Below are positions 35,029 to 43,715 of a stretch of DNA of 64,000 nucleotides, in pieces. A model generated the notes under the pieces. That model ran no database searches. It was given only the letters and a program-made list of their open reading frames with translations, and had not been told where the DNA came from. Location of the stretch: assembly GCF_023016115.1 (NCBI RefSeq), contig NZ_JALKBH010000002.1, positions 1 to 64,000 of the forward strand. The letters are read 5' to 3'. A program made the position numbers and the translations under genes. Within the stretch, counting starts at the first letter, position 1. Each line of letters begins with the position of its first letter. Source of the stretch: Alcanivorax sp. S6407. Its GTDB lineage: Bacteria > Pseudomonadota > Gammaproteobacteria > Pseudomonadales > Alcanivoracaceae.

Positions 35029-35201
35029 CAAGCCACAAGCTACAAGCTGCAACACGACCACTGACCCGATGCCACACCTCAAAGGCCTGAGCCGCGCCGC
35101 AACGATGGCCGCGACGTCTACACCCCGTTCCAGCGCGGAGCACCACCTTTTGATCCAATCCCCGGCACATCCCCGTGTTGTAGCTTGCAGCTTGCAGCTT
35201 G
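35029..35201. repeat. Heptad-armed inverted repeat, CAAGCTN class, between divergent genes
   Basis: The left arm is CAAGCCA, CAAGCTA, CAAGCTG, CAACACG (35029-35056). The right arm is CGTGTTG, TAGCTTG, CAGCTTG, CAGCTTG (35174-35201). The core is 117 bp and GC-rich. It lies in the 389-bp gap between tesB and mfd starts; the rest of the gap shows no gene and no promoter I can name with confidence. Confidence 0.82.
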
Positions 35202-35297
35202 TCGCTCCCCGTCTCCATGGCCCCTTGACGCCCACACCGCTACAATACGCCGCCTCAAGCACACGCTAATGACCGTAGACGGCAGGAACCGGGCTGA

Positions 35298-38200
35298 ATG
35301 AAGTTACTCCCCGACAGCAATCTCTTCCCCAGTGGACGTGAACACTTCAAGGACTGGTCCGGCCTCGACGCCGGCAGCATGGCCGCAGTACTGGCCGAAC
35401 TGGCCCGCAGTGAAGACCACCTCTTTGTGGTGCTGGCCCCCAATACCGGCCGCGCCCAGCAGATCGCCGACTCGCTGAGCTTCTACCTCACCGGCAGTGG
35501 CACCTCCGTCATGCTGTTCCCGGACTGGGAAACCCTGCCCTACGATCATTTCAGCCCCCATCAGGACATCGTCAGCGACCGAATCCGGGTACTGCACCAG
35601 CTACCCACCACTCACAAGGGCATTCTGGTGGTGCCGGTCAACACCCTGATGCAGCGTCTGGCACCGCCACTGCACATCACCGGCAACAGCTTCCTGCTCA
35701 AGGTAGGTGATGTCTTCGACATGGAGGCCACCCGGGAACGGCTGGTGGCCTGCGGCTATCGTCAGCGTGACAATGTTTATGAACACGGCGAATTTGCCGT
35801 GCGTGGCGCCATCATGGATATCTATCCCATGGGCGCACCGCAGCCATTCCGCATTGAGCTGTTCGATGACGAGATCGAGTCCCTGCGTCTGTTCGAGGCA
35901 GAAAGTCAGCGCTCCACCGGCAAGGTAGAAGACATCACCCTGCTTCCCGCCGCCGAATTCCCGCTCAGCGCCGAAGGGATTGCCCGCTTCCGCAGCAACT
36001 TCCGCGACACCTTTGACGTCGACACCCGCCACGTGCCGCTCTATCAGGATGTTACCGACGGCCTCGCGGCCCCCGGTCTCGAGTACTACCTGCCGCTGTT
36101 CTTTGAGCACATGGCCACCCTGTTCGATTACCTGCCAGAGGATGTGCGCCTGATCGAGCTGGCCGATTGTCAGCCCGCCATCGAGCATTTCTGGGATGAC
36201 GTGGAACAGCGCTACGAATCCCGCCGCCACGATATCCATCGTCCCATTCTGGCGCCCTGGCAGCTGTACCTGCGCCCGGAAGAGCTGGGCGCAGCCCTCA
36301 AGCAGCACCCTCGCGCGCGCCAGAATGACAGCGACACAGCCCTACAGTTTGATGTGGCGTCGATGCCGCCACTCACCGCGGACGTACGCGCCAGCAATCC
36401 CCTGGCCCTGCTGCATACCTTCTCCGATGCCCACCCGGATACCCGCATCCTGATCTGTGCGGAAACCGCCGGGCGCAGAGAAGCACTGCTTGAACTGATG
36501 CAGAAGATTCATATCCAGCCGGTGATGAAGGAAAACTGGCCGGATTTCATCGCTGATCCAGCGCGCTGGAGCCTGACCCGCGGGGAACTGGATGCCGGCT
36601 TTTATGCGCCGGACCACCAGCTGCTGGTAGTCACTGAAAACGACCTTTACGGCGAGCGGGTGCTGCAACGGCGACGCCGCAAATCCAGCAGTGATGACGG
36701 CGCCGCCGAGCAGGCCTTCCGCTCTCTTGGCGAACTGACCGTGGGATCCCCGGTTGTCCATCTTGAGCACGGGGTGGGCCGCTATCTGGGCCTGACCCAT
36801 ATGGAAGTAGACCGCCAGCAACATGAGTTCCTGTTGCTGGAGTACGCCGGCGGCGACAAGCTTTACGTGCCGGTGTCCTCCCTGCATCTGATCAGCCGTT
36901 ATGGCGGTGGTGATACCGCCCCGCTCAACAAGCTGGGCACTGAACAGTGGAGCAAGGCGCGCCAGAAAGCCGCAGAAAAAATTCACGACGTGGCCGCCGA
37001 ACTGCTCAACACCTATGCCCGCCGGGAAGCCCGCGAAGGTCGCCAGTTCGATGTGGACATGAGCGACTACGAGCGCTTCAGCGCCGGGTTCCCGTTCGAG
37101 GAAACCCCGGACCAGCAGGCCGCCATTGCCTCGGTGGTCGCCGACATGCAGTCCAGTCGCCCCATGGACCGGCTGGTGTGTGGCGACGTGGGCTTCGGCA
37201 AGACCGAAGTGGCCATGCGCGCCGCCTTCGTGGCGGTGGAAAACCAGACCCAGGTAGCAGTGCTGGTGCCCACCACCCTGCTCGCCCAACAGCACTATGA
37301 ATCCTTCACCGACCGCTTCGCCGACTGGCCGGTGAATATCGAAGTACTGTCCCGTTTCCGCAGCGCCAAGGAAAAGACCCAGGTGCTCAAGCGTCTGCAG
37401 GAAGGCAAGGTGGACATTCTCGTCGGCACCCACCAGCTGCTGCAGGAAACCGTGGCCTTCGACAATCTGGGTCTGATCATCGTGGACGAGGAACACCGCT
37501 TCGGGGTGCGCCACAAGGAGCGCCTCAAGCAGATGCGTGCCGAGTGCGACATCCTCACCCTCACTGCCACCCCGATCCCGCGAACCCTGAACATGGCCAT
37601 GAGCGGCATGCGCGACATTTCCATCATCGCCACCCCGCCACAGAAACGCCTGTCGGTGAAGACCTTTGTGCAGCAGCACAATGACACTGCCATCAAGGAA
37701 GCCCTGCTCCGGGAGCTGCTGCGTGGTGGCCAGGTGTACTACCTGCACAACGACATCGACACCATGGAGAAGACCGCGGAAGACATCCGCAAGCTGGTGC
37801 CCGATGCCCGCGTCGGTATCGCCCATGGCCAGATGCGCGAGCGGGAACTGGAAGCGGTGATGAGCGACTTCTACCACCGCCGCTTCAACGTACTGGTGTG
37901 TACCACCATCGTGGAAACCGGTATCGACGTGCCCAGCGCCAACACCATCATCATCGACCGCGCCGACAAGCTCGGCCTGGCCCAGCTGCATCAGCTGCGT
38001 GGCCGTGTCGGCCGCAGCCATCACCAGGCCTATGCCTACCTGATCACCCCCAGCCCCAAGGTGATGACCAAGGATGCCCTCAAGCGCCTGGAAGCCATCG
38101 AGCAGGCCACCGATCTGGGTGCCGGTTTCATGCTCGCCAGCCAGGATCTGGAGATCCGTGGCGCCGGCGAACTGCTGGGCGAAGAGCAGCACGGCAACAT

Positions 38201-38753
38201 CGAAACCATCGGCTTCAGCCTGTACATGGAAATGCTGGAGCAGGCCGTGGAAGCGCTCAAGCGCGGCGAACAGCCCGATGTGGAAAAACCCCTCAGCGGC
38301 GGCCCGGAACTGAACCTGCGTATCCCGGCCCTGATCCCCGAAGACTACCTGCCGGATGTGTTCGGCCGCCTGACCCTTTACAAGCGCATCGCCGGCTGCA
38401 AGACCCGCGATGGACTCAAGGAACTGCAGGTGGAAATGATCGACCGCTTCGGGCTGCTGCCGGAACCGGTGAAAAACCTGTTCGCGGTCACCGAACTGCG
38501 CCAGCAAGCGGACCGACTCGGCATCATCCGCCTGGACGCCCACGCCACCGGCGGCAAGGTGGAATTCGGCGAACGCACGCCGGTGGACCCGCTCACCATC
38601 GTCAAACTGGTCCAGTCCGGCCCCAACCGCTTCAAGCTGGAAGGCGCCAATATGCTGAGATTTGTAGAGGGCAGCGAAACGGCGGAAGAGCGTATCGCAG
38701 CGGTAGATTCGCTGCTGAAACGGCTGTCGGCGCAGAGTATCAAGAAGGACTGA
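35298..38753 (+). CDS. mfd: Transcription-repair coupling factor Mfd
   Basis: Mfd is a 1151-residue DNA translocase that removes RNA polymerase stalled at lesions and recruits UvrA. The domains run in order. The N-terminal UvrB-like region (1-350) includes LFPDWETLPYD. The RNA-polymerase-interacting domain (about 475-545) has GSPVVHLEHGVGRY. The RecG-like motor (from about 605) has GDVGFGKTEVAMRAAF, VDEEHRFGV, LTATPIPRTLNMAMSG and QLHQLRGRVGRS, and is followed by the TRCF C-terminal domain. Full length and intact. A CAAGCTN heptad element begins 18 bases after its stop. Confidence 0.98.
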   Translation: MKLLPDSNLFPSGREHFKDWSGLDAGSMAAVLAELARSEDHLFVVLAPNTGRAQQIADSLSFYLTGSGTSVMLFPDWETLPYDHFSPHQDIVSDRIRVLHQLPTTHKGILVVPVNTLMQRLAPPLHITGNSFLLKVGDVFDMEATRERLVACGYRQRDNVYEHGEFAVRGAIMDIYPMGAPQPFRIELFDDEIESLRLFEAESQRSTGKVEDITLLPAAEFPLSAEGIARFRSNFRDTFDVDTRHVPLYQDVTDGLAAPGLEYYLPLFFEHMATLFDYLPEDVRLIELADCQPAIEHFWDDVEQRYESRRHDIHRPILAPWQLYLRPEELGAALKQHPRARQNDSDTALQFDVASMPPLTADVRASNPLALLHTFSDAHPDTRILICAETAGRREALLELMQKIHIQPVMKENWPDFIADPARWSLTRGELDAGFYAPDHQLLVVTENDLYGERVLQRRRRKSSSDDGAAEQAFRSLGELTVGSPVVHLEHGVGRYLGLTHMEVDRQQHEFLLLEYAGGDKLYVPVSSLHLISRYGGGDTAPLNKLGTEQWSKARQKAAEKIHDVAAELLNTYARREAREGRQFDVDMSDYERFSAGFPFEETPDQQAAIASVVADMQSSRPMDRLVCGDVGFGKTEVAMRAAFVAVENQTQVAVLVPTTLLAQQHYESFTDRFADWPVNIEVLSRFRSAKEKTQVLKRLQEGKVDILVGTHQLLQETVAFDNLGLIIVDEEHRFGVRHKERLKQMRAECDILTLTATPIPRTLNMAMSGMRDISIIATPPQKRLSVKTFVQQHNDTAIKEALLRELLRGGQVYYLHNDIDTMEKTAEDIRKLVPDARVGIAHGQMRERELEAVMSDFYHRRFNVLVCTTIVETGIDVPSANTIIIDRADKLGLAQLHQLRGRVGRSHHQAYAYLITPSPKVMTKDALKRLEAIEQATDLGAGFMLASQDLEIRGAGELLGEEQHGNIETIGFSLYMEMLEQAVEALKRGEQPDVEKPLSGGPELNLRIPALIPEDYLPDVFGRLTLYKRIAGCKTRDGLKELQVEMIDRFGLLPEPVKNLFAVTELRQQADRLGIIRLDAHATGGKVEFGERTPVDPLTIVKLVQSGPNRFKLEGANMLRFVEGSETAEERIAAVDSLLKRLSAQSIKKD

Positions 38754-38771
38754 GGGACGAGATGCGAGATG

Positions 38772-38925
38772 CAAGCTACAAGCTACAAGCTGCAACACGA
38801 ATAAGGTTTCTCAGTTAGAATTAGAAGGCCTTCCCCGCGCACCCTTGCCTGGTCGCGGGCATAGTCCGTCAAAACCCGGCAACCCCAAACCGCGCCTTGT
38901 AGCTTGCAGCTTGAAGCTTGTAGCT
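38772..38925. repeat. Heptad-armed inverted repeat, CAAGCTN class
   Basis: The left arm is CAAGCTA twice, CAAGCTG, CAACACG (38772-38799). The right arm is TTG, TAGCTTG, CAGCTTG, AAGCTTG, TAGCT (38897-38925). The core of 97 bp contains CCTTCCCCGCGCAC (38829-38842), which matches 13 of 14 bases with the minus strand of the GTTNAAA element core (2972-2985). It starts 18 bases after the mfd stop. Nothing else is visible in the 288-bp gap before csiV apart from the csiV leader. Confidence 0.83.
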
Positions 38926-39041
38926 CAACCCCGTCACAAATTTCCCCACCCCGGCAGCTTTCCCCGTGAATTGGCCGGCCAGAGTGGTATAGTCTGCATC
39001 GGTATCAACGCCTGATCGTCGGGCGGTAAAAGGAGTTTTTC

Positions 39042-39635
39042 ATGCGTCGCGCAGTATTGCTGATGATCCTGGCCACCTTGGCCAATTCCGCTCTGGCCGC
39101 CGGCTGGTACAAGGTAGAAGTACTGGTGTTTGCCCGTAACACCCCCGTTTCCGATGAAATCTGGAATACCCAGCTACAGCCTCGCTATGCCAGCCAGTCG
39201 GTCACCATCGGTGCCCCCGAGCAAAGCGACTACGTCAACGCCAGCGATCTGCGCCGTGGCGCCTGGCAGCCCATCTCCGAGGAAGAAACCTCCCTCCAGT
39301 TCATGATGGAACGCATGGCCAGTACCGGTGAGTACCGCGAGCTGTACCATGCCGGCTGGCGCCAGACCATCGGCAACAAATCCGACACCACCCCGGTCTA
39401 TATTCGCGGAGGTCGAACCATCATCACCGACGATGGCAACGTGCCAGAGCTGGAAGGCACCCTGCACTTCAGCGAATCCCGCTTCGTCCATGTGTCCCCG
39501 CGCCTCTGGCTGAACACCGAAAGCAACGGTGAGCGCTTCTACGTGGATATCAGCGAAGGCCGCCGCCTCACCGGCAGTGACGTCTATTACTTCGACCACC
39601 CCATGTTTGGCATGCTGGTGCGAGTCTCTGACTAG
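39042..39635 (+). CDS. csiV: CsiV family protein
   Basis: This is a 197-residue periplasmic protein of the CsiV family (peptidoglycan-binding; partner of the chitin sensor ChiS in Vibrio). The signal peptide (about 1-19, ALA|AGWYKVEVLVF) is followed by the conserved WYxVEVLVFxR start, GWRQ in the middle, and the C-terminal FDHPMFGMLVRV. In genomes without chitin sensing its role is unknown. It follows mfd, as in Pseudomonas. Its TAG stop is part of the CTAG target duplication of the MITE immediately downstream. Confidence 0.88.
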   Translation: MRRAVLLMILATLANSALAAGWYKVEVLVFARNTPVSDEIWNTQLQPRYASQSVTIGAPEQSDYVNASDLRRGAWQPISEEETSLQFMMERMASTGEYRELYHAGWRQTIGNKSDTTPVYIRGGRTIITDDGNVPELEGTLHFSESRFVHVSPRLWLNTESNGERFYVDISEGRRLTGSDVYYFDHPMFGMLVRVSD

Positions 39636-39921
39636 GGAACCTCTGAATAACTCCTTGCATGCTCAGCGTGGCCTGAAGCGTGCAGCTGTTGTGTCTTGTC
39701 TCGATGGTCAGGGTGGTTCCCTTTCCGAGAGGCAAGGCGCAGCAGATGTGCGCTTCAGGCCGCGCCTTTATACTCTTTAGAGTGCTCCCGGGTCTTCCAG
39801 GCTGGCCCGCACTCGTTGTTGCGCTTTTTTGATGGATCGACATACACCTTCAAAAGCGCGCCTAGATTGCGAACCAGCCTGAAAGACTGAGTACGCAAGG
39901 AGTTATTCAGAGGTTCCCTAG
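39632..39921. mobile_element. MITE with 23-bp terminal inverted repeats and CTAG duplications
   Basis: Terminal inverted repeats at 39636-39658 and 39895-39917 are identical over 23 bases, starting GGAACCTCTGAATAACTCC. They are bracketed by CTAG at 39632-39635 and 39918-39921. The 282-bp interior has no transposase ORF. A 4-bp CTAG duplication fits the YTAR target of IS5-family elements, so this is probably a non-autonomous derivative of one. The left CTAG overlaps the csiV stop codon, which is preserved. The rest of the 340-bp gap to the next gene is featureless. Confidence 0.88.
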
Positions 39922-39975
39922 CAAACAGCCCGAGGCCTGATGCTCGTCCGCAACAGGCCTCCTGCATGGGCATCG

Positions 39976-40230
39976 CTAGTGCGCCACGGCAGCCACCGCA
40001 TACTGGCCGTGTCGATCACACAGCATCACCACTTCGCCCTCTGAGCCCATTGCCGCTTCACGTGCTTCCGCAATGCTGTCGTAACGATGAGCCCACACCG
40101 GTGTGGCCACGTAGGGCGGTACCGATACCGGCGCAGGCCTCGCGCCAAAGCTTCGAAATTCACCGGTACGCCTGTTACGCACCACATAGCCCAGAAAACG
40201 ATCCTGACTGGATGACATTGTCTGTTCCAT
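39976..40230 (-). CDS. Hypothetical small protein (84 aa)
   Basis: I do not recognise this protein. From the ATG at 40230 (GGAGG about 9 bases upstream) it has 84 residues, hydrophilic, with DRFLGYVVRNRRTGEFRSFG, VWAHRYDSIAEAREAA and a C-terminal VVMLCDRHGQYAVAAVAH. The pattern suggests a small alpha/beta fold. An open frame continues to 40344 without a better start. It is monocistronic between the MITE and the leucine dehydrogenase operon, which runs the other way. Confidence 0.6.
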   Translation of the reverse strand: MEQTMSSSQDRFLGYVVRNRRTGEFRSFGARPAPVSVPPYVATPVWAHRYDSIAEAREAAMGSEGEVVMLCDRHGQYAVAAVAH

Positions 40231-40327
40231 CTTCCGCCCCTCCGGCGTCGTGAATGTGAATCCATCTTGCCCCTCTCCGGCCCGGCGCTGCTTGATCCCG
40301 GTCAAGACTCCGAAGGTTGCTGTTTTT

Positions 40328-40355
40328 CGTCCAGCGTCAGACATCCAGCGTCCAG
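40328..40355. repeat. Heptad run, CGTCCAG class
   Basis: Four heptads CGTCCAG, CGTCAGA, CATCCAG, CGTCCAG form a 28-base arm in the gap between the 84-residue protein and the leucine dehydrogenase gene. No inverted partner is seen nearby. Its length and 7-bp register match the arms elsewhere in the window, with another heptad sequence. Confidence 0.5.
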
Positions 40356-40452
40356 CTGGTCAGGTTATTCCTTCCCGGAATCATGCCGTTTGTCTGAAAT
40401 AACGGATCGATACAGGCATCGCCCTCATCTCGGCGCTAAGGTTAAAACATAA

Positions 40453-40467
40453 GGTCCTATCCGGACC
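40453..40467. promoter_or_regulatory. Dyad GGTCC-N5-GGACC upstream of leucine dehydrogenase
   Basis: A perfect 5+5 dyad lies 52 bases before the ATG of the operon, in an AT-rich setting. It could be an operator or a short leader stem; it is offered only as a candidate. Confidence 0.3.
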
Positions 40468-40518
40468 AAAACCCACTTCCCAGACGGCTTATCCGGCCCA
40501 CGGGAAAGGAGCGTTGTC

Positions 40519-41559
40519 ATGTTCGTTACCCTCGAACAGACCGACGTTGCCGAACTCCATCAGTTCCGGGATCCGGTAACCGGTCTGCGTGCCCTGATCG
40601 CAATCCATTCCACCCGCCTGGGCCCTGCCCTTGGTGGTTGTCGCTTTCTCCCCTACCCCGATGAAGCCACTGCAGAAATCGACGCCTGTCGACTTGCCCG
40701 TGGCATGAGCCTCAAGGCTGCCATGGCCGGTCTCCCGCTGGGTGGCGGCAAGGCCGTCATCATGGAACCCGACAAGCCCTATGACAGAGCCGCCCTGTTC
40801 CGGTCCTTTGGCCGCGCCGTGGAATCTCTCGGCGGCCGCTACATCACCGCCATGGATGCTGGCACCGAGATGAGCGACCTGGATCAGGTGGCCAGACAGA
40901 CCCGCCATGTCCGCGGCAGCAGCGCAGATGGTATGGACCCCTCGCCCTTCACTGCCCTGGGCGTCTACACCGCCCTGCAGGTAGCCAGCGAACGGCAGTT
41001 GCACCGCCAGGATCTCAAGGGACTGCATGTGGCCATTCAGGGTCTCGGCCATGTGGGCCGGCGGCTGGCCATGATGCTAGCCTGGGCCGGCGCTCGCCTC
41101 ACTGTCAGCGATCTGGACGAAGCCCGTGGCATGGCCCTGGCCGAACGGCTCAAGGCCACCTTTGTCCCCCCGGAGCGGATCATGCAGGTGCCCTGCGATG
41201 TCTTCATGCCCTGTGCCCTTGGCGGGATCCTCAATGCGGACAGTATTCCCCGGCTGGATACCCGCCTGATTGTCGGCGCCGCCAACAACCAGCTGGCCAG
41301 CCTGGAAGATGCCCACCATTTGCAGGACCGGCATATTCTCTACACCCCGGACTACGTCAATAATGCCGGCGGCCTGATCGCCCTGACCCTGCATCATCAG
41401 CAGCTCGGCAACGAGACCGTACGCCGCAAGGTGAAAGGCATCGGCCGCACGCTGCGTCATCTGCTCAACGATGCGGAACGGCTGCGGGTATCCCCGGCCA
41501 TCATGGCAGACCGCATGGCAGAACAACGCCTGCATGACGCCCGGGAACGGGCAGCGTGA
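40519..41559 (+). CDS. ldh: Leucine dehydrogenase (Glu/Leu/Phe/Val dehydrogenase family)
   Basis: This 346-residue NAD-dependent enzyme deaminates leucine and other branched-chain amino acids to 2-oxo acids. The catalytic PLGGGKAVI with lysine, MDAGTEMSDLD, and the Rossmann IQGLGHVGRRLA and C-terminal NNAGGLI segment are all present. AAAGGAG precedes the ATG. It leads an operon with E1-alpha, E1-beta and E2, so its products pass to oxidative decarboxylation. Phenylalanine or valine could be the main substrate. Confidence 0.92.
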   Translation: MFVTLEQTDVAELHQFRDPVTGLRALIAIHSTRLGPALGGCRFLPYPDEATAEIDACRLARGMSLKAAMAGLPLGGGKAVIMEPDKPYDRAALFRSFGRAVESLGGRYITAMDAGTEMSDLDQVARQTRHVRGSSADGMDPSPFTALGVYTALQVASERQLHRQDLKGLHVAIQGLGHVGRRLAMMLAWAGARLTVSDLDEARGMALAERLKATFVPPERIMQVPCDVFMPCALGGILNADSIPRLDTRLIVGAANNQLASLEDAHHLQDRHILYTPDYVNNAGGLIALTLHHQQLGNETVRRKVKGIGRTLRHLLNDAERLRVSPAIMADRMAEQRLHDARERAA

Positions 41560-41569
41560 GGAGGATGCC

Positions 41570-42631
41570 ATGTTCAGCTCAACGCCCTACGCACTCCACC
41601 GACGTCTGCCTGCACTGGAGGGCGGTCATGCCGACTGGCCGCGCCTGATCCAGGCCTACCAGGCCATGGCCACGATTCGCTGCTTCGACAAGAAGGCCGT
41701 CAACCTCCAACGCACTGGCCAACTGGGGACCTATGCCTCCTGCCTGGGCGCCGAAGCCATCACGGTGGGTGCCGGCCTTGCCCTGCAGGACAGCGATTAT
41801 TTCGTACCCTACTACCGCGACCACGCCACCCAGCACCTGCGAGGCGTTCCCCTATACCAGATCCTGCAGTACTGGGGTGGCGACGAACGCGGCAATGCCT
41901 TCCCGGCGGACACAGCGGCCGCGCGGGATCTGCCCAACTGTGTGCCCATTGCCAGCCAGCTCACCCAGGCCGCCGGCATCGCCACCAAGGCCAAGCTGCG
42001 CCACGAGCCCGCCGCCGTGCTGGCCACCTGCGGGGATGGCGCCACTTCCCGGGGAGACTTCTATGAAAGCCTCAACGTGGCTGGCGTCTGGCAGCTGCCA
42101 TTGGTGTTGATGGTCAATAACAATCAATGGGCCATCTCGGTCCCCGGCCAGTTGCAAACCGCCAGCAAGACCCTTGCCCACAAGGCGGAAGCGGCCGGTA
42201 TTGAGGGCATCCGCGTGGACGGCAACGACCTGCCCGCCATGCTGGACGTGCTGGATTACGCCCTCGACAAGGCCCGCCATGGCAAGGGAGCGACGCTGGT
42301 GGAAGCGGTGAGCTACCGGCTCAGCGATCACACCACCGCCGATGATGCCAGCCGCTATCGCAAGGCCAGCGACCTGCATGCCGCCTGGCAAAGGGAACCG
42401 GTGGCACGACTACGCCAGGCACTGGTGGACGCGGGTCATTGGGATGCGGAGCAGGAGAAGGACTGGCAGGCCCACTGTCAGCAGGAGGTGGACAAGGCGG
42501 TAAAGACCTATCTCGACCAGCCGCCGCAGTCTCCCACCGACATGTTCGATTATCTCTATGCCAACCTGCCTGTCAGTCTGGAGAAACAGCGCGCAGCACT
42601 GACAGAAAGTGCCGGAGGTCACCATGCATAA
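41570..42631 (+). CDS. 2-oxo acid dehydrogenase E1 component, alpha subunit
   Basis: This 353-residue thiamin-diphosphate subunit decarboxylates a 2-oxo acid together with the beta subunit. The TPP-binding motif GDGATSRGDFYESLNVA through MVNNNQWAIS is clear, and RDH in YYRDHATQHL is the active-site loop. The start ATG at 41570 has GAGGAGG upstream. Pairing with leucine dehydrogenase suggests branched-chain oxo acids; pyruvate is possible. Eleven bases separate it from the dehydrogenase, and its end overlaps the beta-subunit start. Confidence 0.92.
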   Translation: MFSSTPYALHRRLPALEGGHADWPRLIQAYQAMATIRCFDKKAVNLQRTGQLGTYASCLGAEAITVGAGLALQDSDYFVPYYRDHATQHLRGVPLYQILQYWGGDERGNAFPADTAAARDLPNCVPIASQLTQAAGIATKAKLRHEPAAVLATCGDGATSRGDFYESLNVAGVWQLPLVLMVNNNQWAISVPGQLQTASKTLAHKAEAAGIEGIRVDGNDLPAMLDVLDYALDKARHGKGATLVEAVSYRLSDHTTADDASRYRKASDLHAAWQREPVARLRQALVDAGHWDAEQEKDWQAHCQQEVDKAVKTYLDQPPQSPTDMFDYLYANLPVSLEKQRAALTESAGGHHA

Positions 42632-43634
42632 CGCACAACAACACCCGCAAAATGCGGTGCCCCTGAATCTGGTGGAAGCCATCAACCGGGCCCTCTTCCA
42701 GGCCATGGAAGAAGACGGGAACGTTGTCCTGCTGGGTGAAGACATTGCCACCAACGGCGGGGTGTTCCGGGCCACCGAAGGCCTCAAGGATCACTTCGGC
42801 CTGCGCCGGGTCATGGATACCCCGCTGGCAGAAAACCTGATCGCCGGTATGAGTGTCGGCATGGCCAGCCAGGGCCTGAAACCCGTGGCCGAGATCCAGT
42901 TCATGGGCTTCATCTACGCCGCCCTTGAACAGCTGATCAGCCACGCCGCGCGCCTGCGCAACCGCACCCGCGGCCGGCTCAGTTGCCCGCTGGTGATTCG
43001 CGCTCCCTTCGGTGGCGGCATCCACGCCCCGGAGCATCACAGCGAAAGCACGGAAGCGCTATTTGCTCATGTGCCTGGCCTGAGAGTGGTGGTGCCCTCC
43101 TCACCGGCCCGGGCCTATGGCTTGCTGCGGGCCGCCATCGCCTGCCCCGACCCGGTACTGTTCCTGGAACCCAAACGCCTCTACCGGTTGCAGCGGCTGC
43201 CCGTGGATACCAACGAAGAACCGCTGCCGCTGGATCGCTGCTTTACCCTGCGTGCCGGTGAGGACGTCAGCCTGATCAGCTGGGGCGCCATGGTCCACGA
43301 AACCCTGGCGGCAGCGGATCAACTGGCAGAGGAAGGCATCAAGGCGGATGTGATCGATGTGGCCACCCTCAACCCGCTGGACCGGGATACGCTGATTGCC
43401 ACTGCCAGCAAGACCGGGCGCGTGGTGATCGTCCACGAGGCACCGTTCACTGGAGGCTTCGGCGCCGAAATCGCCGCCACCCTGGCCAGCGACGCCCTGA
43501 TGCACCTGCGCGCTCCCATCGAAAGGGTCACCGGCTACGACACCCCCATGCCCTACTTCGCCATGGAGCAGCAATACATGCCCAGCGTGGAGCGCATCGT
43601 GGCGGCGGCGAAGCGAGTGATGAAATACGCCTGA
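42624..43634 (+). CDS. 2-oxo acid dehydrogenase E1 component, beta subunit
   Basis: This is the transketolase-like beta subunit, 336 residues from the ATG at 42624, which has GGAGG five bases upstream. A GTG at 42609 is open but lies before the site. NLVEAINRALFQAMEEDGNVVLLGEDIA, EIQFMGFIYAALEQL and the C-terminal ERVTGYDTPMPY are family features. It overlaps the alpha stop by 8 bases. Its TGA lies at the outer edge of a heptad inverted repeat (43631-43692). Confidence 0.94.
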   Translation: MHNAQQHPQNAVPLNLVEAINRALFQAMEEDGNVVLLGEDIATNGGVFRATEGLKDHFGLRRVMDTPLAENLIAGMSVGMASQGLKPVAEIQFMGFIYAALEQLISHAARLRNRTRGRLSCPLVIRAPFGGGIHAPEHHSESTEALFAHVPGLRVVVPSSPARAYGLLRAAIACPDPVLFLEPKRLYRLQRLPVDTNEEPLPLDRCFTLRAGEDVSLISWGAMVHETLAAADQLAEEGIKADVIDVATLNPLDRDTLIATASKTGRVVIVHEAPFTGGFGAEIAATLASDALMHLRAPIERVTGYDTPMPYFAMEQQYMPSVERIVAAAKRVMKYA

Positions 43635-43692
43635 CGCCGGACGCCCGAAGCCAAACGCGCAAAGGCATCATGCGTCAAGCCTCTGGCATCAG
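43631..43692. repeat. Near-coreless heptad inverted repeat, CTGAYGC class
   Basis: The left arm is CTGACGC, CGGACGC, CCGAAGC, CAAACGC (43631-43658). The right arm is GCATCAT, GCGTCAA, GCCTCTG, GCATCAG (43665-43692). Only 6 bases separate them. The first heptad contains the E1-beta TGA. It lies in an 81-bp gap inside the operon, just before the E2 ribosome-binding site, so the mRNA should carry the hairpin between E1-beta and E2. Confidence 0.7.
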
Positions 43693-43715
43693 GCGCAACT
43701 GCAAGGAGCAATACC

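Noticed and set aside
36342-38798. 818-codon open frame antisense to mfd
   Set aside because: It mirrors the mfd coding frame in GC-rich DNA; its translation shows no domain, while mfd is a full-length recognisable protein.
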